The notes beneath the pieces were generated by a model that was given only the letters and a program-made list of their open reading frames with translations, had not been told where the DNA came from and ran no database searches. Below, piece after piece: positions 22,523 to 34,060 of a DNA stretch of 64,000 bases. The position numbers and the translations under genes are program-made. Numbering within the stretch: position 1 is the stretch's first letter; the number at the start of each line of letters is the position of its first letter. This DNA is from Sorex araneus (Eukaryota > Chordata > Mammalia > Eulipotyphla > Soricidae). The DNA lies in NCBI RefSeq assembly GCF_027595985.1, contig NC_073303.1, positions 27,413,347 to 27,477,346 on the forward strand, in the 5' to 3' direction.

Positions 22523-22820
22523 TGTGGGCCCCACTCGGAGTAATTTCTGGCTCTGCACTCAGGAATTACTCCTTGCAGTGCTCAGAGACCATATGGGATG
22601 CCAGGGATTGAACTCAGGTAGGCCATGTGCAAGGCAAGTGCCCTACCCTCACTGTCACTATCACGGTCACCCCATTGCTCATCAATTTGCTCGAGCGGGC
22701 ACCAGTAACGTCTCCATTGTGAGTCTTGTTACTGGTTTTGGCATATTGAATATGCCACGAGAAGCTTGCCAGGCTCTTCTGTGCGGGCTAGATACTTTTG
22801 GTAGCTTACAATATACTTAT
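22523..22820 (-). repeat. SOR-type SINE joined to type-B SINE
   Basis: Antisense SOR to 22,648 (…GTGCCCTACCC), then type-B from CACTGTCACTATCACGG. The SOR head end is cut off at the junction. Confidence 0.78.
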
Positions 22821-22857
22821 CCATCCCCAAGAGTTTATTGACTTCTTATTTGATTTT

Positions 22858-23272
22858 TTTGCTACACCCAGGGATGCTCACTCCTGACTCTGCACTCAGA
22901 AATCACTCTTGGTGTTGCTTAGGGAACCATATGGGATGCTGGGGATTAAACCCGAGTGCCCTACCTGCTGTATTATTGCTCCTGCCCCAAGCCTCACTGA
23001 TTTTATTCTCATCTACTGTAATAGTTGTAATCTGTTGTCCAGGCCTTCCATTAACATTCATTTTTAATTTCACCTATCAAATTCTTTAGTTCTGTCACTT
23101 ATTTTTGTCTTTTTGGGTCACATCCAGTGATTCTCAGAGGTTACTCCTGGCTCTGAACTCAGGAATTACTCCTGGAGGTGCTCAGGGGACGATATGGAAT
23201 ACTGGGATTGAACCTGTGTTGGTTGCATGCAAGGCAAACGCCTTACCCACTATACTATATCTCCAGCTCCAG
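22858..23272 (-). repeat. Two SOR-type SINEs (22,858-22,990; 23,108-23,272)
   Basis: Antisense, moderately diverged; the first has a deletion in the head. Confidence 0.8.
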
Positions 23273-23459
23273 TTCTATCACTTCTGACTATAGTTGTCTT
23301 ATTTCTCCTCTCATGCTCTCTTGTGCCTTACTGATCCTGTGCACCATTGTTTCTTTGAACTCACTGAACATCCTCAACATTTTCTTCCTAAAGTACTTAT
23401 CTGAGAGGCTATCGAGCTGGTTACTACTGGCTGAGTCTCCTGGGCTGCTATCTTCAGTA

Positions 23460-23850
23460 AGAATGATGGGTTCCAGGGCTGGAGCGATAGCACAGCGCCT
23501 TGCACTCGGCTGACCCAGGTTCGGTTCCCAGCATCCCATATGGTCCCCTGAGCACTGCCAGGAGTAATTCCTGAGTGCAGAGCCAGGAGTAACCCCTGTG
23601 CATCGCCAGGTGTGACCCAAAAGAAAAAAAAAAAAGAATGATGGGTTCCGGGGCTGCAGTAATAGCACAGCAGGTAGGGCATTTGCCTTGCACATGGCTG
23701 ACCCGGATTTGATTCCCAGCATCCCATATGGTCCCCTGAGCACCGCCAGGAGCAATTCCTGAGTGCTTGAGCCAGGAGCAACCCCTGTGCATCACCGGGT
23801 GTGACCCAAAAAGCAAAAAAAAAAAAAGAAAAGAAAAGAAAAGAGAATGG
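23460..23850 (+). repeat. Tandem SOR-type SINEs at one target (23,476-23,634; 23,651-23,845)
   Basis: Two full plus copies; GAATGATGGGTTCC precedes each, and GAATGGTGGGGTTC follows the second. Confidence 0.92.
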
Positions 23851-23869
23851 TGGGGTTCTACATGCTTCC

Positions 23870-24440
23870 CCATTATGTCTGTTGTGGTCTAGGGGTGAGT
23901 CTAATTCACCACTTCTGTTCCCCTGGCTTCTACCAGGGAGCTCTCTAGGGGAACAGCAGGTGTTAGTCTCCTGTGGAAATGATCTCTGCCAGATTTGTGG
24001 TTGCTAACTAATTGTGTAGGGTTTCGAGAAGGTTTTCAATGTCATTCATTGGCCCTGCCACTAATCCATCTGTAATTTAAGTTTCTATGATTTCTAGCTG
24101 CCACAGCCCTCTTTGTATGTTTCTGTGGGAATAGGTGGCCGGAGCGAGGATTAAGTTAATATATTAGCACAGGTGCCTGTGGCAGCCAAGACACTCCAGA
24201 GCGCATTCAGTGCAAGAGCCCGACATATCTTCCCCCGGGGATACGAAAGAGTGAAATGTCATGGCTGAAGCCCACAAGACATTCCTAGGTTTGGGGGAGC
24301 AGGAAAAGATGGTGGCATTTGAATGCAGGGTCTTCGCATGAACCTCTGACATTCAGCCTGGGAGATCAAGGGCCAGATCAGGAGATGTGTCTTTTGAAAA
24401 ATATTTCTAAGTATACAGTTTAGTGGCATTAAATATGTGG
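23870..24440. other. Repeat-poor intergenic stretch
   Basis: No gene recognised. Confidence 0.4.
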
Positions 24441-24454
24441 GGGTTGGGGTTTTA

Positions 24455-24790
24455 TTTATTTAGTTAGTTTTGCTTTTCGGGTCACACCCGGTGATGCACA
24501 GGGGTCACTCCTGGCTCTGCACTCAGGAATTACTCCCGGCGGTACTCGAGGTACCATATGGGATGCTGGGAATCGAACCTGGGTTGGCTGCGTGCAAGGC
24601 AAACGCCCTCCCCGCTGTGCTATCGCTCCAGCCCCAACTTGGGGTTTTTATTTTTAGGTCACACCTAGTGATGTAGGGAGCTGCTCCTGGCATGGGGCCT
24701 AGCAGGGATCACTCCTGGCAGTGATCAGGTCATAAAGCCTTGATGAGACTCAAACCTGGACGTCCCACAGGCGAGTCATGTATTCCGGCC
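24455..24790 (-). repeat. SOR-type SINEs (young 24,462-24,636; old 24,650-24,790)
   Basis: Antisense pair; the young one flanked by TGGGGTTTT(A)TTT repeats. Confidence 0.85.
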
Positions 24791-25059
24791 CCGTAAGCTC
24801 TCTGGGCCCTACAAGCATAAAGGCCAGTCACTCTAGGGGAAGCACCTCACTGCTATCTGCAGACCTCTTTCCCTCTTCCCGAACTGGAAACCGTACACAT
24901 CGAACAGTATCTCCCCATCCTTTCCTTCCTCCGGCCCCTGACAGCCACTGTTCAGCTGACTCCATGAATTTGCTACTCTAAACCCCTCGTTTAAGTAGAA
25001 TCACACATCTGTTTTTTTGGGACCAGCTTATTTCACTTGAGATAATGTCTCCAAGTTTA

Positions 25060-25218
25060 TTTGGGGATGGGAATGTGGCTTGGTAGAGCATTCACTTAGT
25101 GTGTATAATGTCTTGGGGTTTGATTCCTGGACCAAGGCTCTCTGAATACTTCCAGGAGCAACTAAGCTGGGAGTAATCCCCAACACTTCTGGGTGTTGCC
25201 CGTTGCCCAACCCCCACC

Positions 25219-25265
<47 letters not shown>

Positions 25266-25435
25266 ATGTTTCTAGGGCAAGAGGAACAGTAGAGAATAGG
25301 GCACATGCCTTGAATGCAGCCAGTCCAAGTTCAATCCCCACACCTCATATGGCCCGCTGAGGCTGCCAAGAGTGAATACTGAGCACAGAGCCAGGACCAA
25401 CCACTGAACACGGCTGGTTGTGGCCCCCAAAGAAA
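25060..25435 (+). repeat. Two old SOR-type SINEs around a (GA)n run (25,221-25,263)
   Basis: The GA repeat sits at the tail of the first. Confidence 0.75.
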
Positions 25436-25454
25436 AATAGCAATGCTTCTTTTT

Positions 25455-25630
25455 ACATTTTTTTTTCTTTTTTGGGTCACACCTGGCAATGCACAGGGGT
25501 TACTCCAGGCTCTGCACTCAGGAATTACTCCTGGCAGTGCTCAGGGGACCATATGGGATGCTGGGAATCAAACCCGGGTCAGCCGAGTGCAAGGCAAATG
25601 CTCTACCCACTGTGCTATCGCTCCAGCTCC
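25455..25630 (-). repeat. SOR-type SINE
   Basis: Young copy with target duplication TAGCAATGCTTCTT. Confidence 0.92.
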
Positions 25631-25719
25631 TAGCAATGCTTCTTAACAAATTTTGCCTCAAACTACAAGCAAAACAAACGTCTTTAACTGTGCTATCATA
25701 AGTTAATAATAAGAAAGGG

Positions 25720-25870
25720 AGGGCAGAAGAAACAGCTCAAAGAACTGAGCATATGATTTGTTGGAAGCCTCGGTTTGAGCCTGGTACCATATAGAGTCCT
25801 GAGCACTGAATGCTGAGCTGGGAGTAGCCCCCAAGCACCACACATGTGAACAAAACAAAACAAAACAAAA
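25720..25870 (+). repeat. Very old SOR-type SINE
   Basis: Plus copy, weak match, AAAAC-rich tail. Confidence 0.55.
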
Positions 25871-26390
25871 ACAGAAAAGGAAAGGAAGATTTACAAATGT
25901 ACAAGATCTCCAGATAATAGCTCCAACTATAGTTCCAATAGTATATTTCAGACTTGAATGCAAGCAGGAAGTGAAGTCGGCCTTTCACTTGATTGTGCAA
26001 ATGAAGAGTTTCTACTCAACTTCCAACTGAAAGTGATCAATCCACGGTGCAACGATGTGTCACAATGCAGTATGAAGGGAAGAACAGAATTCTACAATTG
26101 CCTTCCAAATGATGAATGTGCTTAATTAAAATTACATGCTCGTTGACTGATAGATGTATTTGACAGTTCAGGCTATGTGGAGACATTTTCAGAGATGAAC
26201 TATGTAGAATCTCATTACAGACAAGCATTAATAGATGAACATTCACGATTGATTTGATGATAGGGAACACCAACATTAAACCTCAATTAAGCAGCAGACC
26301 TGTATTATGAAAAAAAAATTCTCAGTGGTTATATTTTTAATTTGGTCAATAAAAAACTTGTGGAAATGCATTTTCTTTACTTTTAAAGTA
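25871..26390. other. Repeat-free island, candidate conserved non-coding element
   Basis: AT-rich unique sequence with homeodomain-type cores (GCTTAATTAAAATTAC, CTCAATTAAGC). No gene seen. Confidence 0.4.
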
Positions 26391-26393
26391 CTC

Positions 26394-26572
26394 TTTTTTT
26401 TTTTTTTTGCTTTTTGGGTCACACCTGGCGATGCACAGGGGTTACTCCTGGCTCTGCACTCAGGAATTACTCCTGGCGGTGCTCAGGGGACCATATGGGA
26501 TGCTGGGAATTGAACCCGGGTCGGCCTCGTGCAAGGCAAATGCCCTACCCGCTGTGCTATTGCTCCAGCCCC
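26394..26572 (-). repeat. SOR-type SINE
   Basis: Young; target duplication TTTAAAGTACTCTT. Confidence 0.93.
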
Positions 26573-26650
26573 TTTTAAAGTACTCTTAACTTTGTTTCTT
26601 GGCCTGCAAAGTCTAATATTTACCATCTCATACTTAAAAGTAAATTTGTT

Positions 26651-26822
26651 GGGGATGGAGCAATAGCACAGCAGGTAGGGCGTTTGCCTTGCACGCGGCC
26701 GACCCAGGTTCTATTCCCAGCATCCCATATGGTTCCCTGAGCACCACCAGGAGTAATTCCTGAGTGCAGAGCCAGAAATAACCCCTGTGCATTGCCAGAT
26801 GTGACCCACCCCCCCAAAAAAA
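26651..26822 (+). repeat. SOR-type SINE
   Basis: Young; target duplication AAAGTAAATTTGTT. Confidence 0.93.
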
Positions 26823-26824
26823 AG

Positions 26825-27255
26825 TAAATTTGTTAATCCCAGTCTAGAGGAACATTAGGCAGGTGCATCCAATTTGCCCTCCTGGATAGCGTCTAGTCAA
26901 TCAAAACCCTAAGTCTCCACGAAGTCCTTTCTCTCCTGTTCTCCACTACTTGAATGGACTCTAAGTCAATTGCTCAAGACAAAACTCGTGGATACCCTGC
27001 ATTGCAAAAACAAGACAAAACAAAGCAAAACAAAAAAAGGAAAACCTCTTGCAATCTTCCCTTTGCTTTCCTTTCCCATGGTCTTGTGTTGGAATGTCCT
27101 GTATTAGTCCCATTGTGGACATGACAACTTTAATCCGACTGCACCATTGCCACGCCAAGATGCTGGTCTTCAGGAAATGCAGCACCTGCTAGCGTCTTGA
27201 TCTTGGACTGCCCAGACTCCAAGGAATGAGAAATAAATTCTGCTTACAAGGCACC
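26825..27255. other. Repeat-poor stretch
   Basis: No gene recognised; AAAAC-rich run near 27,005-27,045. Confidence 0.4.
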
Positions 27256-27258
27256 CAG

Positions 27259-27260
27259 GT

Positions 27261-27296
<36 letters not shown>

Positions 27297-27477
27297 TTTT
27301 ATTGTTGTTGTTGCAGGGGAGGGGGCACACCCAGCAGTGTTCAGAGTTTATTCCTGGCTCTGCATTCAGGAATCCCTCCTAATGGACTCAGAGGACCATG
27401 TGGGGTGCCAGGGATCAAACCTGGATGAGCTGCGTGCAAGGCAAATGCGCTACTCACTGTACTATTGCTATGGTCCA
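27259..27477. repeat. (GT)n microsatellite (27,259-27,294) and antisense SOR-type SINE (27,315-27,477)
   Basis: The GT run and a GTT run form the tail side of the SINE. Confidence 0.85.
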
Positions 27478-27547
27478 GGGTTCTGTTTGGTTTTTGTTGT
27501 TGTTGTTGTTCTAGAAGCCCCCCAACACCAAGGATAAGAAAGCATCT

Positions 27548-27987
27548 GAGGCCAGAGCAATATACAGCAGGGAGGGCATTTGCCTTGCATACAGCTGATC
27601 CCAGTTCGATCTCCGGACCCCCATATGGTCCCTTGAGCCCTCCAGGAGTGATACCTGCGTGCGAAGTCTGGAGTGATCCCTGAGCACCGCCAGGTGTAGT
27701 CCAGAAAACCAAAACCAACACCCACTACCAGCAACAAAAACTGAAATATCTCATTCCTTCCTCTCCCCAAAGCTCCAGAAGTGCTGGTCCACTTATCAAA
27801 CCTACCATCTTTTTTTTTTTTTTCTTTTTGGGTCACACCCAGCGATGCTCAGGGGTTACTCCTGGCTTTGCACTCAGGAATTACTCCTGGCGGTGCTTGG
27901 GGGACCATATGGGATGCCGGGGATTGAACCCGGGTCGGCCGAGTGCAAGGCAAACGCCCTACCCGCTGTGCTATCGCTCCGGCCCCA
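27548..27987. repeat. SOR-type SINEs (plus 27,548-27,725; minus 27,808-27,987)
   Basis: The minus copy is young with target duplication AACCTACCATCTTTTT. Confidence 0.9.
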
Positions 27988-28403
27988 AACCTACCATCTT
28001 TTTTTCTCTTTCTGGTCTTTGCATCTTCTGAGCACTAGACTGCACCAAAACTCCACAATGTGTCAACATATGCTGGGCAATAGTGAACCGTTAACAAATA
28101 TTTGTTGAAAGAGGAAACAAATCTGGCGGTGGGGAAAAGAGCTTCTGAAGCACTCTGCCAAGTCCCGCCGTGGCCTTGCGGTCAGGAAGATTTCCAGAGA
28201 AAGTGACACTTATGCTGACAACTAATGAGAATAGGAATTACTCCAGTGCGGGAAGCGGGGAAAGGAGAGAGGGCGAGAGAGGAGCGCGAGAAGCAGGAAA
28301 GACTGAGGTGTGGGGCAGGTAATGAGCAGCAAAGTGGGCCTGGACTCCTCAAGTTGAGTTTCAGAGACAATTTGCAGGGTTTTTTTTGTTTGTTTTAGTT
28401 TTG

Positions 28404-28725
28404 GGTGCATACCTGGCAATGCTCAGGGGTTACTCTTGGCTCTGTACTCAAGAGTCACTCCTGGCCGTGCTCAGGGGACCAGATGGGGTGCCAGGGATTG
28501 ACCCCAGGCCTGGCTGCTTGCAAAGCAACCAACTGCCTTACCTAGTGCACCTCTCCAGCCCTTCAAGCTGAAATTGAAGTCCTGGTGCTGCAGGATCAGT
28601 AGAGTGGATTGATGATTCATCTGCACGTGGCCGACCCTTGTTCAGTCCCCAACATCCCATATGGTCTCCTGAGCACCACCAGGAGTAATTCCTGAATGCA
28701 GAGCCAGGAGTAAGCCCTGCGCATT
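28404..28725. repeat. SOR-type SINEs of arm 1 (minus 28,404-28,560; plus 28,582-28,725)
   Basis: Both have counterparts in arm 2. Confidence 0.85.
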
Positions 28726-28855
28726 GCTCGAGCGGGCTCCAGTAATGTCTCCATTGTGAGACTTGTTGTTACTGTTTTTGGCATATTGAATACACCACGG
28801 GTAGCTTGCCAGGCTCTGCTGTGCGGGCGGGATACTCTCGGTAGCTTGCCAGATA
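28725..28855 (-). repeat. Type-B SINE fragment of arm 1
   Basis: TTGCTCGAGCGGGCTCCAG to GGTAGCTTGCC; both ends deleted relative to arm 2. Confidence 0.82.
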
Positions 28856-28914
28856 ATGAGCAGTGTGAGACTGTGGCCACGAAAGCCAGATCATTTGGGG
28901 TGGGGGGACGGAGA

Positions 28915-29070
28915 GGGGAGACACTCGGCTGTGCCCAGGGCTTTCTCCTAGCTCTGTACTCAAGGACCCCTGGCAGGGCTTAGGGGCACCATATGAGATG
29001 TCAGGCATTGAACCCAGATGGGCTGCATGCAAGGCAAGCGCCCTACCCACTGTACTATCTCTCTGGCCCC
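28915..29070 (-). repeat. Old SOR-type SINE
   Basis: Antisense; flanked by CAGATCATTTGG and CAGATCGTTTGG (target duplication). Confidence 0.8.
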
Positions 29071-29355
29071 AGACCAGATCGTTTGGACTTGCTGACAGAA
29101 TAGGAAGGAGTCAGTGATAGCTTAAGGAGAGTAGAGAAGCAGTATACTTTAGGAATACTGTAACTGGCCATGAACATGAAATGAACTGTAGAGGAAAGTG
29201 AAACAGAAGACAGAGAATCAGTTAGGAAGTTGCAATAAGTGAAGTGCAAAGGAAGAATGTATCAATGTGAAGTAGGAAATACTGGTTGGACAGGTAGAGG
29301 AGGTGAGAGAATTTGAGGGATGGTGGAATCATCATGAAACCTTAAAACCAGAGGC
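29071..29355. other. Unique-looking spacer of the inverted duplication
   Basis: No gene seen. Confidence 0.4.
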
Positions 29356-29360
29356 CTAGA

Positions 29361-29523
29361 GGGGCTAGAGCGATCGCACAGCGGGTAGGGCATTTGCCTT
29401 GCACGTGGCCGACCCGGGTTCGATTCCCAGCATCCCTGAGCACCGCCAGGAGTGATTCCTGAGTGTAGAGCCAGGAGTATCCCCTGAGCATCACCGGGTG
29501 TGACCCAAAAAGAAAAAAAAAAA
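29361..29523 (+). repeat. SOR-type SINE
   Basis: Young, with a short deletion in the body after CAGCATCCC. Confidence 0.9.
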
Positions 29524-29902
29524 GATGGGGATCCCTGCAGAGGCATGGGGGTCACACTCAGCCACCCGGGCAGAGTTGGGGAGCTTCACACTTGCAAGGC
29601 AGGTGCCCGGTTGTGGGTTCTTCCTGGGGCCCTGACTGGCTTCACGGAAGGATTTAAGTGCTGTGGGGAAAGAGCAGAAGCAATTCCACCCCAAGCTCGG
29701 ATGGTCTAGAAAATGGGCAGCTTCAACATTTGCTGAACGCCTGCCAAGTGGCAGATGTACCTGGGGCTGAGAGGGTCTCCAGATGGGCACTGTTATGTGG
29801 AGACTGTCCGGGGTGCCCTGTGCCCTGCCCCTGAGCTGGCAGGACCCATACCTCACTCTCCTGATCCAGGACTTGCATTTATTTTTGTTGTTGTTGTTGG
29901 GA

Positions 29903-30082
29903 GGTCCTCCATCCCTCTCGGAGAGCCCAGCAAGCTCCCAGGAGAGTATCGCGCCCGCACAGCAGAGCCTGGCAAGCTACCCATGGCGCAATGGATATGC
30001 CAAAAACAGTAACAATAAGTCTCACAATGGTGCCCACTCAAACAAATCAATGAGCAACGGGATGACAGTGACAGTGACAGTT
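29903..30082 (+). repeat. Type-B SINE of arm 2
   Basis: Flanked by GTTGTTGGGAGGTC on both sides (target duplication), inserted in an older SOR-type SINE. The head is missing. Confidence 0.85.
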
Positions 30083-30430
30083 GTTGGGAGGTCACCCCTG
30101 GCAACACTCAGGGCTTACTCCTGACTCTGCATTCTGGCATTACTCCTGGTGGTGCTCAGGAGACCATATGGGATATTGGGGACTGAACTAGGATCGGCCG
30201 CGTGCAGATGAATCATCAATCCACTCTACTGATCCTGCAGCACCAGGACTTCAATTGCAACTTGAAGGGCTGGAGAGGTGCACTAGGCAAGGCAGTTGGT
30301 CGTTTTGCAAGCAGCCAGGCCTGGGTTCAATGCCCGGAACCCCATCTGGTCCCCTGAGCACCGCCAGGAGTGACTCTTGAGTACAGAGCCAAGAGTAACC
30401 CCTGAGCATTGCCAGGAACGGCCCCAAAAA
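30083..30430. repeat. SOR-type SINEs of arm 2 (minus 30,085-30,235; plus 30,266-30,430)
   Basis: Counterparts of the arm-1 copies in inverted order. Confidence 0.85.
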
Positions 30431-30504
30431 ACTAAAACAAACCCAAAAAACCCTGCAAATTGTCTCTGAAACTCAACTTGAGGAGTCCAGGTCCACTTTG
30501 CTGC

Positions 30505-31077
30505 CACAGTGAACATGAAGATGCTCTGGTCAGAGTGGACATGAGGCTGGATTCTGCCCTACAAAATTTTAGCCTCAGATGAGAATAACAGGGTCACGCC
30601 TACGAATACCTGCCCAGAAGATTCCCTAGGCATTCCTGTCACCTGATCCTGAGCTAGCCCAGGTCCTGGCCCCCCACAGGCTGGTCCTTCCTCCTGATTT
30701 ACTGGTCCAGGTGCCCCACCTCCTCCCCAGCTTGCAATTTTGGTTCAGCAGAGTTTCTGCTGCTTGCGGACAAAGGCTCAGAGCAATGCATGCATCTCTC
30801 TGTGGAATGTATTCCAGAGGAGGCTGGGTGGGTGGGTTTGAGGGGGCTGGAGGCCTGCTGGCTGGCCTTCCCTACTTCCCCAAGGCTTTCGCCCTAAACT
30901 CGGGGATGGAGCAGGGCACGGTTCTTCTGAGAGGCTCGCACATTCCAACCAAGAGAATTCAGCCACTTCCTTTCTCAGTTCCTTTTGAGTATTCTTCCAA
31001 TCACTTTCAAAGAACAAACTCTGGGAATGCCGTCACCTCTGCTAGTCGTAGGCTGACTTCAACTTTTTTAAATTGCT
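30505..31077. other. Repeat-free island
   Basis: Unique sequence with a GGAATGTATTCC palindrome and ACATTCCAACC (TEAD-like cores). No gene recognised. Confidence 0.4.
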
Positions 31078-31361
31078 TGTGGGTCACAGCTAGTGGTACT
31101 TGGAAGCTGCTCGGCACAGAGCACTCAGGGGGCCCTGTGGCCCTGTGTGCTGTAAGCATCTTTACCCTATCTCTGCAGCTCTTGACTTTTTTTTTTTTTT
31201 TTTGCTTTTTGGGTCACACCCGGTGATGCACAGGGGTTACTCCTGGCTCTGCACTCAGAAATTACTCCTGGTGGTGCTCGGGGGACTATGTGGGATGCTG
31301 GGAATCGAACCCGGTTCGGCCACGTGCAAAGCAAACGCCCTCCCCGCTGTGCTCCAGCCCC
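31078..31361 (-). repeat. SOR-type SINEs (old 31,078-31,187; young 31,188-31,361)
   Basis: The young copy has a T18 tail and target duplication CTCTTGACTT. Confidence 0.88.
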
Positions 31362-31489
31362 TCTTGACTTCAACTCTTAACGGTCATGATCTCTACATCA
31401 GCTCAGCTACCTTCCGTTAGGCCATAATCTGGCAAATTAAATTTTTGTTGAAATCTTGAGCTATAGTGGAAGGTTTTTTTCTTTCTTTC

Positions 31490-31961
31490 CTTTTATTTAT
31501 TTATTTATTTTGGCTTTGGGTCACATCCAGCAGTGCTCAGGGGGTTATTCCTGGCTCTGCACTCAGGAATTACTCTGGGGGGCTCAGGGGACCACATGGG
31601 ATGCTGGGGTTGAGCACGGATCAGCTGCATGTGAGGCAAGTGTCCTACTCACTGTACTATCACTCCAGCCCCCTGTAATGAACAGTTTTACTTTGTGTCA
31701 CTACTGCCACTAGTTGTGCCACTGTCGTGGATCATACTATGTCATTACTTTTTACTAGCAGCTCGCTTCATTAGTAGTTGTGAACTCTTTTTTTTTTTTC
31801 TTTTTGGGTAACACCTGGCAATGCACAGGGGTTACTCCTGGCTCTGCACTCAGGAATTACCCCTGGCGGTGCTCAGGGGACCATATGGGGTGCTGGGAAT
31901 CAAACCCGGGTCGGCCGCATGCAAGGCAAATGCCCTACCCGCTGTACTATCGCTCCAGCCC
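31490..31961 (-). repeat. Two SOR-type SINEs (31,495-31,672; 31,789-31,961)
   Basis: The second is young with target duplication AGTAGTTGTGAACTCT; the first has an (ATTT)n tail. Confidence 0.9.
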
Positions 31962-32114
31962 CAGTAGTTGTGAACTCTGAAGGCAGAGTACATGAGTGTT
32001 TAGCACAGACCTTAAAAGTAAATGTAAGCCAAACAACAAAAACTCCACATAAATGCATGGGAATACTTTAGGTAAAACTCATGTAATACAAACCATTTTT
32101 AAAAAACAGGAAAA

Positions 32115-32745
32115 GGGGCTGGAGTGATAGCCCAGCGGGTAGGTCATTTGCCTTGCACGCAGCCAACCCGGGTTCGATTCCCAGCATCCCATATGGTCCC
32201 CTGAGCATGATCAGGAGTGATTCCTGAGTGCAAAGCCAGGAGTAACCCCTGTGCATCGCCGGGTGTGACCCAAAAAGCAATAAATAAATAAATGGGGGAA
32301 AAAAGAGCTGGATAGTACAGTGGGTAAGGCACTTGCCTTGAATACAGCCAATCTGGGTTTGACGCCTGGCAAAATACAACCCTGAGCACTTCCAGATATG
32401 GCCCCCAAGGCAAAAATGACAGATAGTAGAGGGGTTTTGGCATATGCCTCGCATGCAGCCTACTCCTGTTCCATCCCCAGTACTACCAGCTGCAGCCCTG
32501 GAGCCCCCTGGACACTGCTGGGGGTTGCCCAGGTCATCTAGGCAATGCAGGGCCTAAGAAGTACAACTTCTGGGGCTGGAGCGATAGCACAGCGAGTAGG
32601 CCGTTTGCCTTGCACACAACAGACCTGGGTTCGATTCCCAGCATCCCATGTGGTCTCCTGAGCATGACCAGAAGTAATTCCTGAGTGCAGAGCCAGGAGT
32701 AACCCTTGAGCATCGCCAGGTGTGACCCAAAAAGAAAAAAAAATT
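32115..32745 (+). repeat. Four plus SOR-type SINEs (32,115; 32,306; 32,415; 32,571)
   Basis: The first and last are young; the last is flanked by AAGTACA(A/T)CT-like duplications. The middle two are old. Confidence 0.82.
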
Positions 32746-32904
32746 TTTTTTAATTAAAAAAATATAAAAGAAGTACATCTCAGGCCCTTGCTCAACTACA
32801 GGCTCTGTCAGCCGAGAACTGCTGTGTGTGTACGTGTGTTGTGTGTGTGAGGGAGGGGCGGGGGGCTGCTGTTGGGGGAATCTCTTCCCCCCATCAAGAA
32901 ATAA

Positions 32905-33065
32905 AAATAAAAACGTGGCCCAGAAAAACAGTGCAGGGCCTTAGAGTGCCTGTCTTGCATGCACATGGCCACAAGTTCAAATCCCTGGTGTCCCACATGC
33001 ACTGAGCAGAGTCTGGGCAGCTTTCCTGCTTGAGTGTGAACCCCAGCTGTCTGCAGTCCCCAGTG
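32905..33065 (+). repeat. Very old SOR-type SINE
   Basis: Weak plus match (CTGTCTTGCATGCACATGGC). Confidence 0.5.
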
Positions 33066-33380
33066 CCCCAAGAGATTTCTAGCTACATAGCAGCCAGAAG
33101 TTGTGCATAAGCCCCTGAACTAAGATGTCCAAGTTTCTGTTCCCAGGAAACGTGACCTCTGGCAAACATGTGTGAGCACAGCATGTATGCCTGAAAGAAT
33201 AACCTCAGCCAGCACATACCAACTGAAGGAATGGGAACCTCAGGAGGCACCCAGCCAAAGGGGGAGAACTGCTACCTGACTGAGTAGCCCCACTGGATAA
33301 GCACCCCGGCTAAAACTGTGCGAGTACTTAAGCCAGGCCTATGTGCAACTGCTCTAAGAAGCAGGGCTGGGGATATGGGG
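33066..33380. other. Unique-looking intergenic stretch
   Basis: No gene or repeat recognised. Confidence 0.4.
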
Positions 33381-33384
33381 ATAA

Positions 33385-33725
33385 AACATTTTTGCTCTGG
33401 GGGCCACACCTGGCTGTGTTCAGGGCTATGATCTTCTGCTTGGCGCTCAGGGGTCACCCCAATAGTGCTCAGGAGACATATGAAATGCCAAGTGAGCTAC
33501 ACGGAAGTACCTTAATTCTTGTACCATTTCTCCAGCTCCGAATTTAAAATTTTAAAGACGGACACCCAGGAGCCAGAGAGAGAGCACAGTAGATAGAGCA
33601 CTTGCCTTGCAAAGAGCCAACCCAAGTTTGATCCCTGGCATCCCATACAGTCCTGCCACGAGTGACTGCTGAGTGCAGAGCCAGGACTAACCTCTGACTA
33701 CCACCAGATAAGGCTCAAAAAACAG
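33385..33725. repeat. SOR-type SINEs (minus 33,385-33,538; plus 33,569-33,725)
   Basis: Both moderately diverged. Confidence 0.75.
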
Positions 33726-33762
33726 AGACCCTGTTAGTACAGTCTCCAGCCCAATTCCCAAT

Positions 33763-33766
<4 letters not shown>

Positions 33767-33808
<42 letters not shown>
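33767..33808. repeat. (CA)n microsatellite
   Basis: About 21 CA units. Confidence 0.97.
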
Positions 33809-33810
<2 letters not shown>

Positions 33811-33879
33811 CAGATTCTGAAACAAAGCAGCTCACCAGGTTAGTATTTGGTGCCAGGTCAGGGCTTTAAAAGTGGTCCA

Positions 33880-34060
33880 GGTGCTGGAGCGATAGCACAG
33901 CGGGTAGGGTGTTTGCCTTGCATGTGGCCAACCCGGGTTCGATTCCCAGCTCCCATATGGCCCCCCGAGCACTGCCAGGAATAATTCCTGAGTGCACGAG
34001 CCAGGAGTAACTCCTGTGCATCGCCGGGTGTGACCCAAGAAAAAAGCAAAAAAATAAAAT
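33880..34060 (+). repeat. SOR-type SINE
   Basis: Young copy; last SINE before the ZBTB9 3' UTR. Confidence 0.92.

Larger units (their letters stand above)
28326..30504. repeat. Inverted duplication: arm 1 28,326-28,850, arm 2 about 29,930-30,504
   Basis: Arm 1 on plus and arm 2 on minus match closely over at least 400 bases, including non-repeat DNA (CCTGGACTCCTCAAGTTGAG; AGTAGAGTGGATTGATGATT), two SOR-type SINEs and part of a type-B SINE. Arm 1 has lost part of the type-B element. Confidence 0.85.
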
